A DNA stretch of 64,000 bases, taken from Medakamo hakoo. Lineage: Eukaryota > Chlorophyta > Trebouxiophyceae > Coccomyxaceae. The notes under the pieces are model-generated. The model did not search any database. It saw nothing but the letters and a program-made list of their open reading frames with translations, and was not told where the DNA came from. Each line of letters begins with the position of its first letter. Positions within the stretch are counted from its first letter, which is position 1. Shown here piece after piece: positions 41,401 to 51,724 of the stretch. The position numbers were made by a program, and so were the translations under genes. The stretch lies in contig CP089456.1 of assembly GCA_026636295.1 (NCBI GenBank), forward strand, positions 992,001 through 1,056,000. The letters are read 5' to 3'.

Positions 41401-42453
41401 TGGGCACGTAGGGTTTCGCCGCGTCCGGGCACGCCGGCTTTCCGGACGCCGGGTCTTTCACCCTCCCGCGCGGGCAGCCACACGACGACTTGGCGCACGT
41501 CCAGTCGGACGAGCCGGCTTTGAAGGCGCAGCCGGACACCTCACAAATGACGGGGTTGTCGGGCGAGGTTTTGAGTGACATGCCCAGCTGGCAGACGCCG
41601 CCGCCAAAGTCGGAAGCGCGCGGGGCTGGGGAGGGGTGGGTTGGAGGGTGGATGGAGAGTGGTGGATGGGTGAGAAAAAACGCAGACCGCCGTCAACCCC
41701 CCCCCCCCCCCTTGCGTCCGTCCCCGTTCTCCCACCTCCCTCTCCCTCTCCCTCACCTGTGCAGTTGACCCAGTAGCCTTCGGACGGGTCCAGGACCTGT
41801 TGTTGAAGGCGGGGGAGGGGGTCGGTCTCGAGTTTTCCGTCCATCCACCCGTCTGCCCATCCATCCATCCGCCCAATCCATCCATCCGCCCGCCGAATCC
41901 ATCCACCACCACCCTCCCCTCCTCCTTCATCCGCGTCCACAAACACTCTCACCGTCGCCGCCGCCGATTTCGAAATGTCACAGGTGTACATTTTCGCCAG
42001 CGTCGTGCGCGTGTACGGCAGCCCGGAGACGCAGCGTGTGCCAAGGCCGCCGCCCAGCGCGGGACTCAGCAGCGTGCAGCTCGCGTCGGTGGAGCAGACA
42101 TCACAATTCGAGCCGGACAGTCCGGGCGGACAGGCTTTGGCGGCTTTAGGCGCGGCTGGGGACGGTGCGGGCGCCGCGGCCTCGCCGCGGGCCAAGGCCG
42201 CCGCCCGGGCCAGCTCCGGGCTCAGCAAGGCCGCCCGCGCCGCTGCGTTTGGGTCGGAGGTGGAGGGCGTGGGCGCGGCAGGCGTTGCCGGCCCGCCCAG
42301 GCCGCCGCCTGGAGCATCCGCCCACTGTGTCCCGGTAACTGGAGCTGCTGAATTCACGGCCGGCGGTGCCGGAGCGGGTGCTGGGGGTTGGGCGGCGGCC
42401 AGGGACGCGGCGGCGATGAGGAGGACCGCCGCGAGGCGCATGGGGTGTCGCAT
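38442..42453 (-). CDS. ABCG-family half-transporter with cysteine-rich N-terminal domain (ABCG24/28-like), copy 1
   Basis: Five exons (42453-41953, 41796-41757, 41625-39335, 39226-38771, 38660-38442) give 1,168 residues, all phases fitting. Signal peptide MRHPMRLAAVLLIAAASLAAA. The extracytosolic domain is Cys-rich (CPPGLSGSNCDVCSTDASC, CQLGMSL, CEVSGCAFKAG). One membrane span follows (TLAALVPVAALVALCALASI). The ATPase domain has Walker A LGPSGCGKTTLLGVLAA, signature VSGGERRRVAIGLEL, Walker B ILLLDEPTSGLDSHTA and a switch His in LLSFHQPG; all are intact. The ABC2 membrane domain closes the protein. The architecture matches plant ABCG24/ABCG28, where ABCG28 is linked to polyamine and ROS distribution in pollen tubes; the substrate here is unknown. 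Copy 2 lies immediately upstream. Confidence 0.93.
38730..38745 (+). repeat. poly-C run in an ABCG intron
   Basis: A run of about 15-16 C in the last intron (38770-38661) of copy 1; a similar run is at about 41698-41712 in its second intron. On the minus strand both are poly-G and could form quadruplexes. Confidence 0.8.
41856..41909 (+). repeat. imperfect (ATCC)n repeat in ABCG intron 1
   Basis: ATCC/CGCC units fill much of intron 1 (41952-41797). The same tetranucleotide occurs at 38365-38397 and 61618-61650. Confidence 0.8.
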
Positions 42454-42752
42454 ACCGTCACGTCTTTGCCTCGCCGCGCCGGCGTTCACCCCTCCCGTCA
42501 ATGCGCTCGCAGACCAGGCTCGGACTTGAAGTCTGACAGATCCGCGCAGGGTGTGTGGTGGGTGGACCGACGGGTTTTACCGGCCGCGGTCGCGGTGATG
42601 CACTCGCGCCCACGACGCGTGGCCTCGCGTTGCTGCACTGCCACCAACCTCTTGGCCTGCACCCATGCTTCCTCTCTCTCCCCCAACCTCCGCCCGTGGA
42701 CAAAAAGATTCGCGCATCCCCAAGCACGCACAACATCTCGTTTTGTTCTCTT

Positions 42753-42756
42753 CCAC

Positions 42757-42809
<53 letters not shown>
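42753..42809 (+). repeat. (CA)n microsatellite, about 57 bp
   Basis: Nearly pure CA/AC repeat with one CG interruption, 300 bp upstream of the copy 1 start codon. It is probably length-variable. Confidence 0.95.
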
Positions 42810-42810
<1 letters not shown>

Positions 42811-42861
42811 CGCGCCTCCTCTCATCTCTCTCTTCTCATCTCAACCAGCGGGCACAGAAAA

Positions 42862-42901
42862 CTCTCTCTCTCTCTCTCTCTCTCTTGTCTCTCTCTCTCT
42901 C
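42862..42901 (+). repeat. (CT)n microsatellite, about 40 bp
   Basis: Pure CT dinucleotides with one TTGT interruption near 42886, 52 bp from the CA tract. Confidence 0.92.
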
Positions 42902-43055
42902 CATCCATCCCCGCTCTCAACTCCAGCCCTCCCGAAACACAGAAACACCCCACGCCCTCCCTTTCCACGGGCGGTGGCACGCGCCCGTGGAAAGCAAGAG
43001 CAAAAAGAAGAAGAAAAGCATCGCGCACACCCAAAAACACGCACAGAAAAAATCT

Positions 43056-46000
43056 TCACTTCCGGCCGCTCAGCCGGCCGGACAGGCTCGCAAACGACGA
43101 CGCCTTGCTCACGTCGCCCGACCTGCCACCGCCCTTCTTCCCGCCCCGGCCGCTGCCCTCGCCGCCCTCGCCCTCCGGCGCGCGCACCACCAGCGCGCGC
43201 GGCATGGTGTAGTACAGCAGCGAGACGCCCAGGAGGACGGCGGCCAGCCAGTACAGGTCGATGGCCAGGACGTCGACGAGCAGCTTGCGCGAGTCGAGGC
43301 CGATGGCCTGGAGGAACGTGTCGCCCTTGAGGTCGACGGACAGCCCGCCCGGGCCGCCGCCGCCGCCGGGCAGGCCCTGCACCGTGATGGGCTGGGACCC
43401 GGGCCCCGTCGGCGCCGCGAACGTGAGCTCGATGCCCGACATCTCGTTCGTCGTCATCGCCTCGAACGCGTACCGGAAGACGGACAGCGACGCGACCCAG
43501 CGCAGGGCGGGCGTGATGGACGACACGTTGACGAGGAAGCCGGCGAACAGCAGGGACAGCAGCAGGACCAGGTTCATGACCAGGGAGGCGCGGCCGGCCG
43601 TGCCAAAGCCGACGGTGACGGCCATGGACAGGGCGCCGACGGACGCGGAGAAGACGGCCAGGACGCAGAAGAAGAGGGCGACCTGCGGCGCGCCCGGCTG
43701 GAACCCGCTCATGGGGTAGAGCGGGATGGCAAACAGGATGGCCGGCAGGATGCGCAGCAGCAGGCCGTCCAGCGTGGCCTTGGACAGGTAGTACGAGACG
43801 GGCCGGTAGTACCCGCCCAGCACTTCCTTGACGACCAGGCCGCGCTCGTTGGTCAGCAGGTCCACCGTCGTCAGCGAGGTCAGGGCCATGAGCGTCAGCG
43901 CGAAAAAGACGGCGCCCAGCCGGCCCTGCGCGCCCGCGATGTCGAACTTCAGGTTGTAGAAGATGCCGCCGCACAGGAGGCCCATGGTGATGGCCATGAT
44001 GCAGTGCATGGCCAGCAGCGACGGGTTGCGCCAGATCTCGGTCAGCGTGCGCCAAAACAGGACGGCCAGCTCGCGGCCAAAGGGCGTGCGGGCCGGCTTT
44101 TTCACGCGGCACCCGCGCGCCGCAGACGGCGACGGCGCCGCCGCCGCCGCGGCCGCGCCCGCTTCCAGGTCGGCCGACCGCCCGGACTCGATGGTGAGGA
44201 GCGGGCCCGCGGGCGCGGGCGCGGTGGCCCGGCGCCCGACGCCGGGCGTGCCCGTGTCCGAGTCGGAGAAATCGTCGTCGAGCGAGGACGGCCGCCGGGC
44301 ACCCGCGGCCGGCGGCGCGCCGCCGCCGCCGTGGCGCAGCTCCGCCGCCGCCCGGCGGGCCGCGCCCGCGTATGCCAGCAGCGGGTCGCGCAGTTTGGGG
44401 TCCGACACCGCCGTCAGCATGTGTTCGGCGGCGGCCGTGCCGGGCGGGACGGGGCAGCCCGCGTCGGCAAACCAGGGCCCGACGCCGCCCGGCGCGCCCG
44501 TGTACAACACCTGGCCGCGCGCCATGAGGAACGCCCGGTCCAGCAGGTCAAACATGGCCGGGCTGGGCTGGTGGAAGGACAGCATGACGATGCGGCCCGC
44601 GGCCGCCACGGCCTTGAGCGTGACCATCAGGTTGAGGGCGGTGTGCGAGTCCAGGCCGGACGTCGGCTCGTCCAGGACGATGATGGCCGGGTCGATGACC
44701 AGCTCCATGCCGATCGTCACGCGGCGCCGCTCGCCGCCCGAGACGCCGCGGATGCCGGACGAGCCGCCGACCTGGGCGCCCGCCACGTGCGTCAGGCCCA
44801 GCTCGTCCACGGTTGCGGCGACGCGGGCCGCGATTTCGGACGGCGGGGTGGAGGCCGGCAGCCGCAGCAGGGCCGAGTACCGAATCGTTTCGGCGACCGT
44901 CAGCGTGGGCAGCAGGTAGTCGTTTTGCGGGACGTACGCCACGAGGCGGGAGGCCCAGCCCCGGCGGCGCTCGCCGTCCAGGGTGATGTGGCCCGACACG
45001 CGCGAGGAGGCGGACAGGGAGGACACCGAGCCGGCCAGGATGGAGAGCATCGTCGTCTTGCCGCACCCCGACGGGCCCAGGACGCCGACCAGCTCGCCCA
45101 TGCGGGCTTCGCCGGCCGCGGACCGCAGGATGTGGACGCGCGGGCGCGGGGCGAACCAGCCGCCGGCAGTCTTGGAGGAGGAGGGGGAGGAAGAGGCGGC
45201 GGCGGCGGCGGCGGCCGTGGGCGTGGACCCGGGCGACGGCGCGCCGCCGCGCGCAGCCGCTTCCGCGAGCGCGGCGGCCGTGGACGTGCAGTGCGCCAGG
45301 CCGGCGGACGGGCCGCCGGGCGGCACGCCAGCCCGGCGCGCCGTGGGAGACACGACCGCGGCAGCCGACGACACCAGGGCGCCCAGGCCGCCCGCGGGCG
45401 TGGGGCGGGAGGAGAGCGTCAGGCCGTCGGGCCCGACCGCCGCGCCGTGGTTGGGCGCAAACCGCGTCGCCGGCACCGTGCACGACAGGTCCCACCACTT
45501 CAGCTCACGAATGGGGTGGGCCGGCGCTCGGGCGACGGGCTTGGTGGCAGCAGCGGCGGCCAGGACGCCGCTCGTCGCGGCGGCCGTTGCAGCCCCGGCT
45601 CCGACGCCCGGGCCGAGGCTTTTGGCCGTCGCGCCGCCGCCCGCGCCGCCCGCGCCCAGCCGGCCCGTCGCCGCCAGCATCTGGACGCCCGCCACGCCGG
45701 CCAACGCGACCAGCGCCATGATGGGGATGGCCGCGATGACGGACGAGTAGTCGCGCGGCTGCTCCAGGACGCCGCCCTTCAGGACCGGCGCCGCGTCCGA
45801 CTGGCAGTCGCCGGCCGTGCACTTGGCCGTCAGCTTGATGGGGAAGTCCTTGACGTTGAGCGTGCACTGGCCGGCCGCCGTGCAGGTCGCGTCGACGGGC
45901 TTGCCGTCGATGAGCGAGACGTACTGCGCCGCGATGGTCGGGCAGGCGGGCACGCCGTCCGCGCCGGGCGGGCCCTGCGGGCACGCGCACGAGGTGGACG

Positions 46001-48082
46001 GACACTGCACTGCCGCGGACCCGGGCACAAACTGGCAGGCCTGCGCCGTGCAGACGATGGGGTTGTCCGGGTCGGTGGACAGGCCGATGCCCAGCTCGCA
46101 GGAGCCGCCGGTGCGCGGCTTGCCCTTCTTGTCCAGGAGCCCCGGCCACTCCACGGGCGTCGTCGAGCAGTTGAACCAGTAGCCCTTGCGCGGGTCGACG
46201 AGCGCGCCGACGACGGTGTCGGACAGGTCGCACACGTAGGCTTTGGACACGGTGTGCTCGCCGTACTCCAGCTTGTTGGAGCAGGTGGCGGCCGGGTCGC
46301 CCGTCGACGCCGCGCACGCGGAGTCGGACGTGCACGCGTCGCAGTGGACGCCCGACCAGCCCGGCTCGCAGGTGGAGGAGGCCAACAGCGCAGCGAGGCC
46401 GCCGCCGCCGGCCGCGCACGTGCACGGCTCGCCGCCCGCGGTGACGCCGGACAGGGAGCCCAGCACGCCACCCGCACCGCTGCCAGCCACGAGGGCGGGC
46501 GGGGGCGTGGGCGGGACCAGGGACGCGGGCCAGGACGGGAAGGGCGGGCACTTGGTCGCGGCCGCGTCCGGCTCGTCGCACGCCGGCCCGGTGAAGCCAC
46601 AACGGCACACGCACGTCGGTTCGGGCCCGCGCCGCCCGGCTTTGGCCGCGTCGGCAGGAATGGAGCACCGGCCGTTGGGGCCGCAGCCGCCCTTGCCGCA
46701 GCCCAGGACGGTGGAGGAGGTCAGGTTGGTCGCGATCCACACGACGGCCGGGCCCTTGCGGGCGCCCGCACTCCAGTCGGTGCGGAACGTGAAATTCAGC
46801 TTTTGGAGGGACATGAAGACGGCCGAGTCGGCGCCGGTGAAGGAGAACGTCGCGGCTGCGTTGGCTTTAGGGGCCGGGTTGGCAGGGGTGGGGACGTACG
46901 ACACGGGGACCGGGCCGTTGGCGCCCTTGAAGAGGGCGCCTTCCGCGGTCGGGGGCGACCCGTCAGCCGTGCCCGCGGTGCCCGTCACCAACAGCCCCTG
47001 CCACGTGTTGGGCGGCGGGGCCGGCGCGCGGCCGGGGGACGCGGGAGTGGGAGGCAAGGGTTGGGGCATGGCCGACGACGCGACGGAGAGCGTGACGTTG
47101 GAGGCGGAGACGGTGGCGAGGTCCTTGCCGATCTATGGGAGTGGGGGAGGTGGGAGGTGGAGATCGATGGGGGCGGCGTGAGGGGCGGTGGGGCGTTTTT
47201 TTTTTTCGTCCCAACGGGCTTTGCGCGGCGCAAATTGGGCCGACAGAACGGGCAGATGCCGCCAACTGGGCAGCCCACCCACCCCATGCTCAGCCCCATG
47301 GTCCAGGCTCAGCCCAACGAGGGCGGTGAGAGGCGCGCAGATCAGCGCAGCAAGGCGCGTGGGCGACGCGGAGGAGCGGCACGTCCGTGTGAAAAAACGG
47401 CGCAAGCGCGCGCGGCGCAAACACACGCCGCAGGCGCGCCATCAGGGCGCGGCTGTCGGCCTACACCCCCGCCGTCGAGTTCTATGAGGCGGCAAGGCTG
47501 CGCCTGGACGGCAGGATGGGGGCGCGGCCGTGGGACGGCACCCGGCCTCGAGTTTCGTGCGCCCGGCCGCGCAGTTAGAAGGGCTAGATGCGCCGCGCAT
47601 GGAAAAAAACCCGTCGCCGCGCCACAAATGCACCTCTCACACCCGCTCACCTTGGCCGTAAGCTTGCCCGGAAGCACCCGCAGAGTGGGCTCCTCCGTGG
47701 GAATGATTTTGGCGCCGGTCAGCCCCGTCTCGTTGAGTTCATTCCACGACGACGGGCACTTCTCGGTCGCCAGCTGCAGCGCCAGCCGGCCGCCCACCTG
47801 CACGCCGCCGCCCGTAGACAGGGGGACGGGCGGCTTACCTGCGTCAGGAGTGACTGTTCCGCCGACCAAAGCAGGTTGGTTGGACGACAGGTCAAAGACA
47901 AGCACGCACCCGTTTGGGTTGGCCGCGACGACGGGCACCGCCGGCGCAGCTGCTGCGCCCGGCGCGGCCACAGCAGCGGCCGGGGCCGCCGCGGCATCGC
48001 CCCAGCTCGTCTGGCCGACAGCCTGGCCGACCAGCACCAGGGCGACCGCGGCCAGCAAGGCCGCCGGGACCGGGCGGGGCAT
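43056..48082 (-). CDS. ABCG-family half-transporter with cysteine-rich N-terminal domain (ABCG24/28-like), copy 2
   Basis: Two exons, 48082-47651 and 47132-43056 (phase 0), give 1,502 residues. Signal peptide MPRPVPAALLAAVALVLVGQ. The large extracytosolic region is Cys-rich with EGF-like spacing (CGKGGCGPNGRCSIP, CVCRCGFTGPACDEP, CACPQGPPG). One membrane span (about 614-635, VIAAIPIMALVALAGVAGVQ) precedes the ATPase domain: Walker A LGPSGCGKTTMLSILAG at about 830, signature VSGGERRRVTIGMEL, Walker B IIVLDEPTSGLDSHTA. The membrane domain (about 1160-1455) contains GVLGPW- and SGIELTF-type ABCG blocks. It is clearly a paralogue of copy 1 (shared YWFNC/YWVNC, VSGGERRR, FL--GI/L end) but with a longer ectodomain and fewer introns. 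Confidence 0.93.
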
Positions 48083-48524
48083 GGAGGAAGGCGCGGGGAG
48101 CGTTCGCACAAGAGGCAAAAAAACGCGCGCGGGCGCGGGGCCTACACGCGCGCCTCACAGGCCCGCTGGGGCGCTCCCCTCGCGGTCCGAGGCGAGTCCC
48201 ACGCAAGTCCTCTCAGCGAGGCGGGGGAGGTGGGGTGAGCGCCGCAGATCGCACGCAACTCGCGCGACCTCGGTCGCAGGAAATTGGAGGAGTGACATAC
48301 AACAGGGGAGGCTTCCATTCCACGGAGCGCTCTGGCTGCGCTGCAGACGGACGGTCCGTCGAGGCTCGAGAGAGGACAAAAAAACGCGTTCGTCCGCGGC
48401 AGGCTGCGTTCCATTTCCCCCACCGCCACCGCCTCGCGTCGGCACCCTCTGGCTCATCGCCAACGCTGCAAATCGGACGCAGGCGCTCTCCCCCAGCCCT
48501 CCCTCGCGCCGTTTTTGCAGACGA
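48083..48524. promoter_or_regulatory. 442-bp divergent promoter region (ABCG copy 2 / RRP43)
   Basis: Lies between two divergent start codons. Open frames here show no domain similarity. I see no distinctive motif. Confidence 0.45.
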
Positions 48525-49629
48525 ATGGCCGCCGCCACGCCCGTTGCCCCGCCCGCGCCCGACCCGGTCGCGGCCGCCTTCCGCCGCCTGTACCCGGATG
48601 AGGTACGTGTGTACGGGAGCAGGCTAGGGTGGATGGGAAGGCAGAAAAGACGCTCCCTCCTCACTCCAAACCACACGCCTCCCTCCTCGCTAGTTTTTCG
48701 GCCGCGTCCTAGCCGGCACGGGCGCCCGGCCGGACGGCCGGCCACCCTCAGCTGCTCGACCTCTCACTCTCGCCATAGACACCGCATCGGACGGCGACAC
48801 CGTCACGGCGCTGGCCCGCGCAGGCCGCACAGCGGCGCTGGCGGGCGTGCGGCTGGAAGTGACGCCCGCGCCGCCGACGGGCGTGAGCGACGGGACTGGA
48901 GGCGTCGCCATCGTCTCCGTCGACGCCTCGCCGCTCTGCGTGGAAAAGGCGTCCCGCTTGCCCGCGCGGCTGGCCGGCCTGGCCGACGCTGTCCGGTCGG
49001 CTTTGGTCCCGTGCGTCGACACGGCCGCCCTCCTCGTGCCGGCCACCCCGACCAGTCCACCCGCACTGCTCGTCGCCCGCGTTGACATCCTCCTCCTCGA
49101 CGCGGACGGTGGAGAAGCCGGGGCCTGCATCGCGGCAGGCGCAGCTGCTTTAGCTGCGACGGCTGTGCCGGGTTTAGCGATCGGCGAGGGCGGGGGCGTG
49201 GTGCGGGCGGGGGATGGAGCACCAAACGCGGCTGCGGCCGCGGCGACGGCCGCCCCACCCGGCGCCGACCCAGGCCGCGTCTGCGGCTTGCTGAAGGCCC
49301 TGCCCGTCGGCGTCTCCATCGGCCTGTGGACCGACGGCAGCAGTGGCAGCGCCTCCCCGCCCGTCGTCGTCGTCGTGGACCCGTCGGCGGACGAGGAGAA
49401 AGTGTTTTTGAGTGGGAGGAGTGGCGGCGGCCTGGCCACCGCCGTCGTGGACGCTTCCAGCACTCCGCCCTCCCCGCTCTTGCACGCTGCCGTCAGCCCA
49501 GGCAGCACAGGCTTGATCCCGCACTCTGCCCTAGGCGCGGTGACGGCCGCGGCGCGGGAGCGGGGCGCGGGCGTGAGGGAGGTGCTGGTGGGTGCGCTGG
49601 GCGCGTGGCGGGCAAAGGCGCGGGGTTGA
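48525..49629 (+). CDS. RRP43: exosome core subunit RRP43-like (RNase PH fold)
   Basis: Non-catalytic RNase PH-fold ring subunit of the RNA exosome, in nucleus and cytosol. Exons 48525-48602 and 48694-49629 (phase 0) give 337 residues. The start FRRLYPDEFFGRVLAGTGAR continues PDGR, the hallmark of the family, then IDTASDGDTVTALARAG (equivalent to the SADGSALVKIG block). The C-terminal half has LPVGVSIGLW and VVVVVDPSADEEKVFLSG, as in RRP43/EXOSC8; RRP42 is the alternative. The intron removes GTACGT...TAG. The stop is 46 bp from the convergent mTERF-like stop. Confidence 0.82.
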
Positions 49630-49675
49630 TGCATTGTGAGGGAAGGGGCGTGCGCGCCTGACACTGATCTTTTCT

Positions 49676-51541
49676 TTACACTGCTACCTGTGCTTCTGGT
49701 TCGGTTGGCATGCGCACAACGCCACGCCGTGGCTTGGCGGCCGCGTCAGGCCGCAGCGGCGGCAGCGGCCCGGCCCCGGCCTCGGCCGCGACCCACGCTT
49801 TCCCCTCCCCACCCAACCAGGCCGCCGCCGCCGCGTCAGCTTCAGTGCTGGTCACCCCAACCGCTCCTAGGAAGCGCGGCCCAGACCAGCGGGCCAGGGC
49901 GTCCAGCGGGATGGAGGTGGACGGCGCGCGACTCTCTCTTCCACCGCCACCACCACCGCAGACAGCGTTTTCGCCCGCGACCAGCACGACGCCCCTGGCC
50001 GCCGCCAGCGCCGCTCTTGGACCCGTCACCGCCAGGCTCCGGGCTAGCAGGGCTGGGGCTTGCGCCAGCAGCGCGGGCGTTCCAGCGGGCGCACCACCGT
50101 TCGCCGCCAGCCAGCCCTGCCAAAAGCGGGCCCTGGCCGCGAGGGCACGCGGCGGTGCGAGCAGGACGGCCGGGCAGCCCGCGAGCGCGGCCGCCAGGTC
50201 TTTCTTGCGCAGGCCGGCCAGGCCTGAGAGCGTGGCGACGCACGCCTCCAAACCGTCTGCGCCTTTCAAAGGGCGGGCGAGCAGGCGGGGGGCGCGGGCC
50301 AGGGCGGCGCCCAGGGCGGTCGGTGGCGGAGGCGAGGCGGCGCCTCCGCCGGCACCCCCGCCACTCCCGCCGAGAGCGCCCAGGCGGGCCAGGTAGGCCT
50401 TCACCGCGCGGGCCGCGTCGACGGGTAAGACGGGCCGGGTGCTGGGCGCCGCCCCGCCCCCCGCGACAGACGGCGCAGTCCCCGCCAAGACGTCGGGCAC
50501 GCGCGCCAGCACGCCCCCCACGGCCGCCGGTCCCAGCCCTGCGTCTGCCCTCAGGAAGGCGGCGAGCGTCCCAAGGGCCCGGGGCGCGTCCGCCCGGCTC
50601 AGCCCCGCCGGAGCGCGGGCCAGGGTGGCCAGGACGGACGGGAGCGGCGCGTGCGCGGCGCGGAGGGTGTGGAGTGTGTCTGCCACGTGCGCGGAGGACG
50701 GCATGGGCGGGCGGGCGGAGGGTCCGGCGCCCGCCCGCCCTCCGCCCACCAGGGAAAACCGGGCGGCGAGGGCGGCGCCCGCAGTCGGGTCGGCCGCCGT
50801 CAAAAGCGCGACCGCTGCTGCTGCGTCGGCGGGCGTGGGCGCGGGCGGCGCGGGCCGCGGGGTCGCCGCGCACGCGGCTGCCCGGCCACGCCCGCGCTGC
50901 TGCCGCGGCGGCTTGGGCGACCCGGCCCGCGGCGGCTTGCCCGCGACGAAGGAAAAGTAGCCGTCGTCTTCAGGCGTGCGCGCGGCGGCCGTCGACGCCG
51001 CCGCCGCCGCTGCCACCGCCGCGGGCACGGGCGCGCCTGGTTTCCTCGCCCCCAGCGCAAACGCCGCCCGCCGCGCCGCCTTGTCCGCGGCCGCCGCCGC
51101 CCTCACCGGCGCCGGCAACTGCCTCACGGGCGGGCGTCCCTTGCGCCCCGGCACGCGCGGCGACGGTGGCGGCCACCACCACGCAGGCCGCCACTCCGCC
51201 GGCGGGACGCGGTACGCGGACGGCCGCCCAAACACGGTCGGGCGGGGCGGCGCGCGGCGGTGCGCGCCGTCGTCGCCGCGCGAGGCAGCGGACGCACGGT
51301 CGACGCGGCGCCGGATGGCGGTGGCCCACCTGAGCAGGTCGGCCTCCGATGAGACGACGTTCCAGGTGCGGCGGGGTGGTGACGGGGTGGGCGGCAGCGG
51401 CCTGGTCGCGAGTGCGCGGGCGGGGCGCCAGGCGGACGGCAGCGGCGCGCGGCATGCGGCGCGGTCCACGCCATGCGCGCCGTGTCCCACCGCCACCCTG
51501 GCGGCCAGGCCTGTTACCCAAGATCGGGCGGTGGCCCTCAT
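49676..51541 (-). CDS. mTERF-like organellar protein
   Basis: Single exon; the ATG at 51541 is chosen because MRATARSWVTGLAARVAVGH is a good mitochondrial or plastid leader (an in-frame ATG at 51646 also exists). 621 residues. The C-terminal half repeats the mTERF unit of about 30 residues with the Pro-x-x-Leu turn: APRALGTLAAFLRADAGLGP ... RVPDVL, then LGAALARAPRLLARPL, GLRKKDLAAALAGCPAVLLA and GTPALLAQAPALLARSL. Such proteins bind organelle nucleic acid and affect transcription or RNA processing. The N-terminal half is low-complexity. The repeats are degenerate, so the family call is moderate. Confidence 0.65.
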   Translation of the reverse strand: MRATARSWVTGLAARVAVGHGAHGVDRAACRAPLPSAWRPARALATRPLPPTPSPPRRTWNVVSSEADLLRWATAIRRRVDRASAASRGDDGAHRRAPPRPTVFGRPSAYRVPPAEWRPAWWWPPPSPRVPGRKGRPPVRQLPAPVRAAAAADKAARRAAFALGARKPGAPVPAAVAAAAAASTAAARTPEDDGYFSFVAGKPPRAGSPKPPRQQRGRGRAAACAATPRPAPPAPTPADAAAAVALLTAADPTAGAALAARFSLVGGGRAGAGPSARPPMPSSAHVADTLHTLRAAHAPLPSVLATLARAPAGLSRADAPRALGTLAAFLRADAGLGPAAVGGVLARVPDVLAGTAPSVAGGGAAPSTRPVLPVDAARAVKAYLARLGALGGSGGGAGGGAASPPPPTALGAALARAPRLLARPLKGADGLEACVATLSGLAGLRKKDLAAALAGCPAVLLAPPRALAARARFWQGWLAANGGAPAGTPALLAQAPALLARSLAVTGPRAALAAARGVVLVAGENAVCGGGGGGRESRAPSTSIPLDALARWSGPRFLGAVGVTSTEADAAAAAWLGGEGKAWVAAEAGAGPLPPLRPDAAAKPRRGVVRMPTEPEAQVAV

Positions 51542-51724
51542 GGCCGTTGGTCGTGGGAAAGCGCCGCGTGCCGCCCGCGATGTGCAGAAAAGGAAAATGA
51601 GCCATCTCTCGACTGCTGCAGTCACTCGCTCTCCACCCTCTAACACAACGCACGCTCCCCCCGCCCGCCGTGCACGACCAGAAGAGGCTGCCCACGACGG
51701 GCCCGCCCGACGATTGGGCAGAAT

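Larger units (their letters stand above)
42454..43055. promoter_or_regulatory. 602-bp spacer between tandem ABCG genes with CA and CT tracts
   Basis: Upstream of copy 1 and downstream of copy 2, both on the minus strand. It holds a (CA)n tract (42753-42809) and a (CT)n tract (42862-42901). No coding signal is visible. The dinucleotide tracts would be GT and GA in the direction of transcription. Confidence 0.6.

Noticed and set aside
47133-47650. A separate gene inside the 518-bp intron of ABCG copy 2
   Set aside because: Open frames there have no similarity and no start/splice support; the flanking exons join in phase.
38442-48082. The tandem ABCG genes as one full-size ABCG (PDR) transporter
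   Set aside because: Each has its own signal peptide, complete ATPase and membrane domain and stop codon, with a 602-bp spacer.
42555-49085. A 2,176-codon open frame on the plus strand
   Set aside because: It runs antisense across both ABCG genes and crosses the CA and CT tracts; its translation has no domain and is Arg/Gly/Ala-rich, as expected when a high-GC gene is read backwards.
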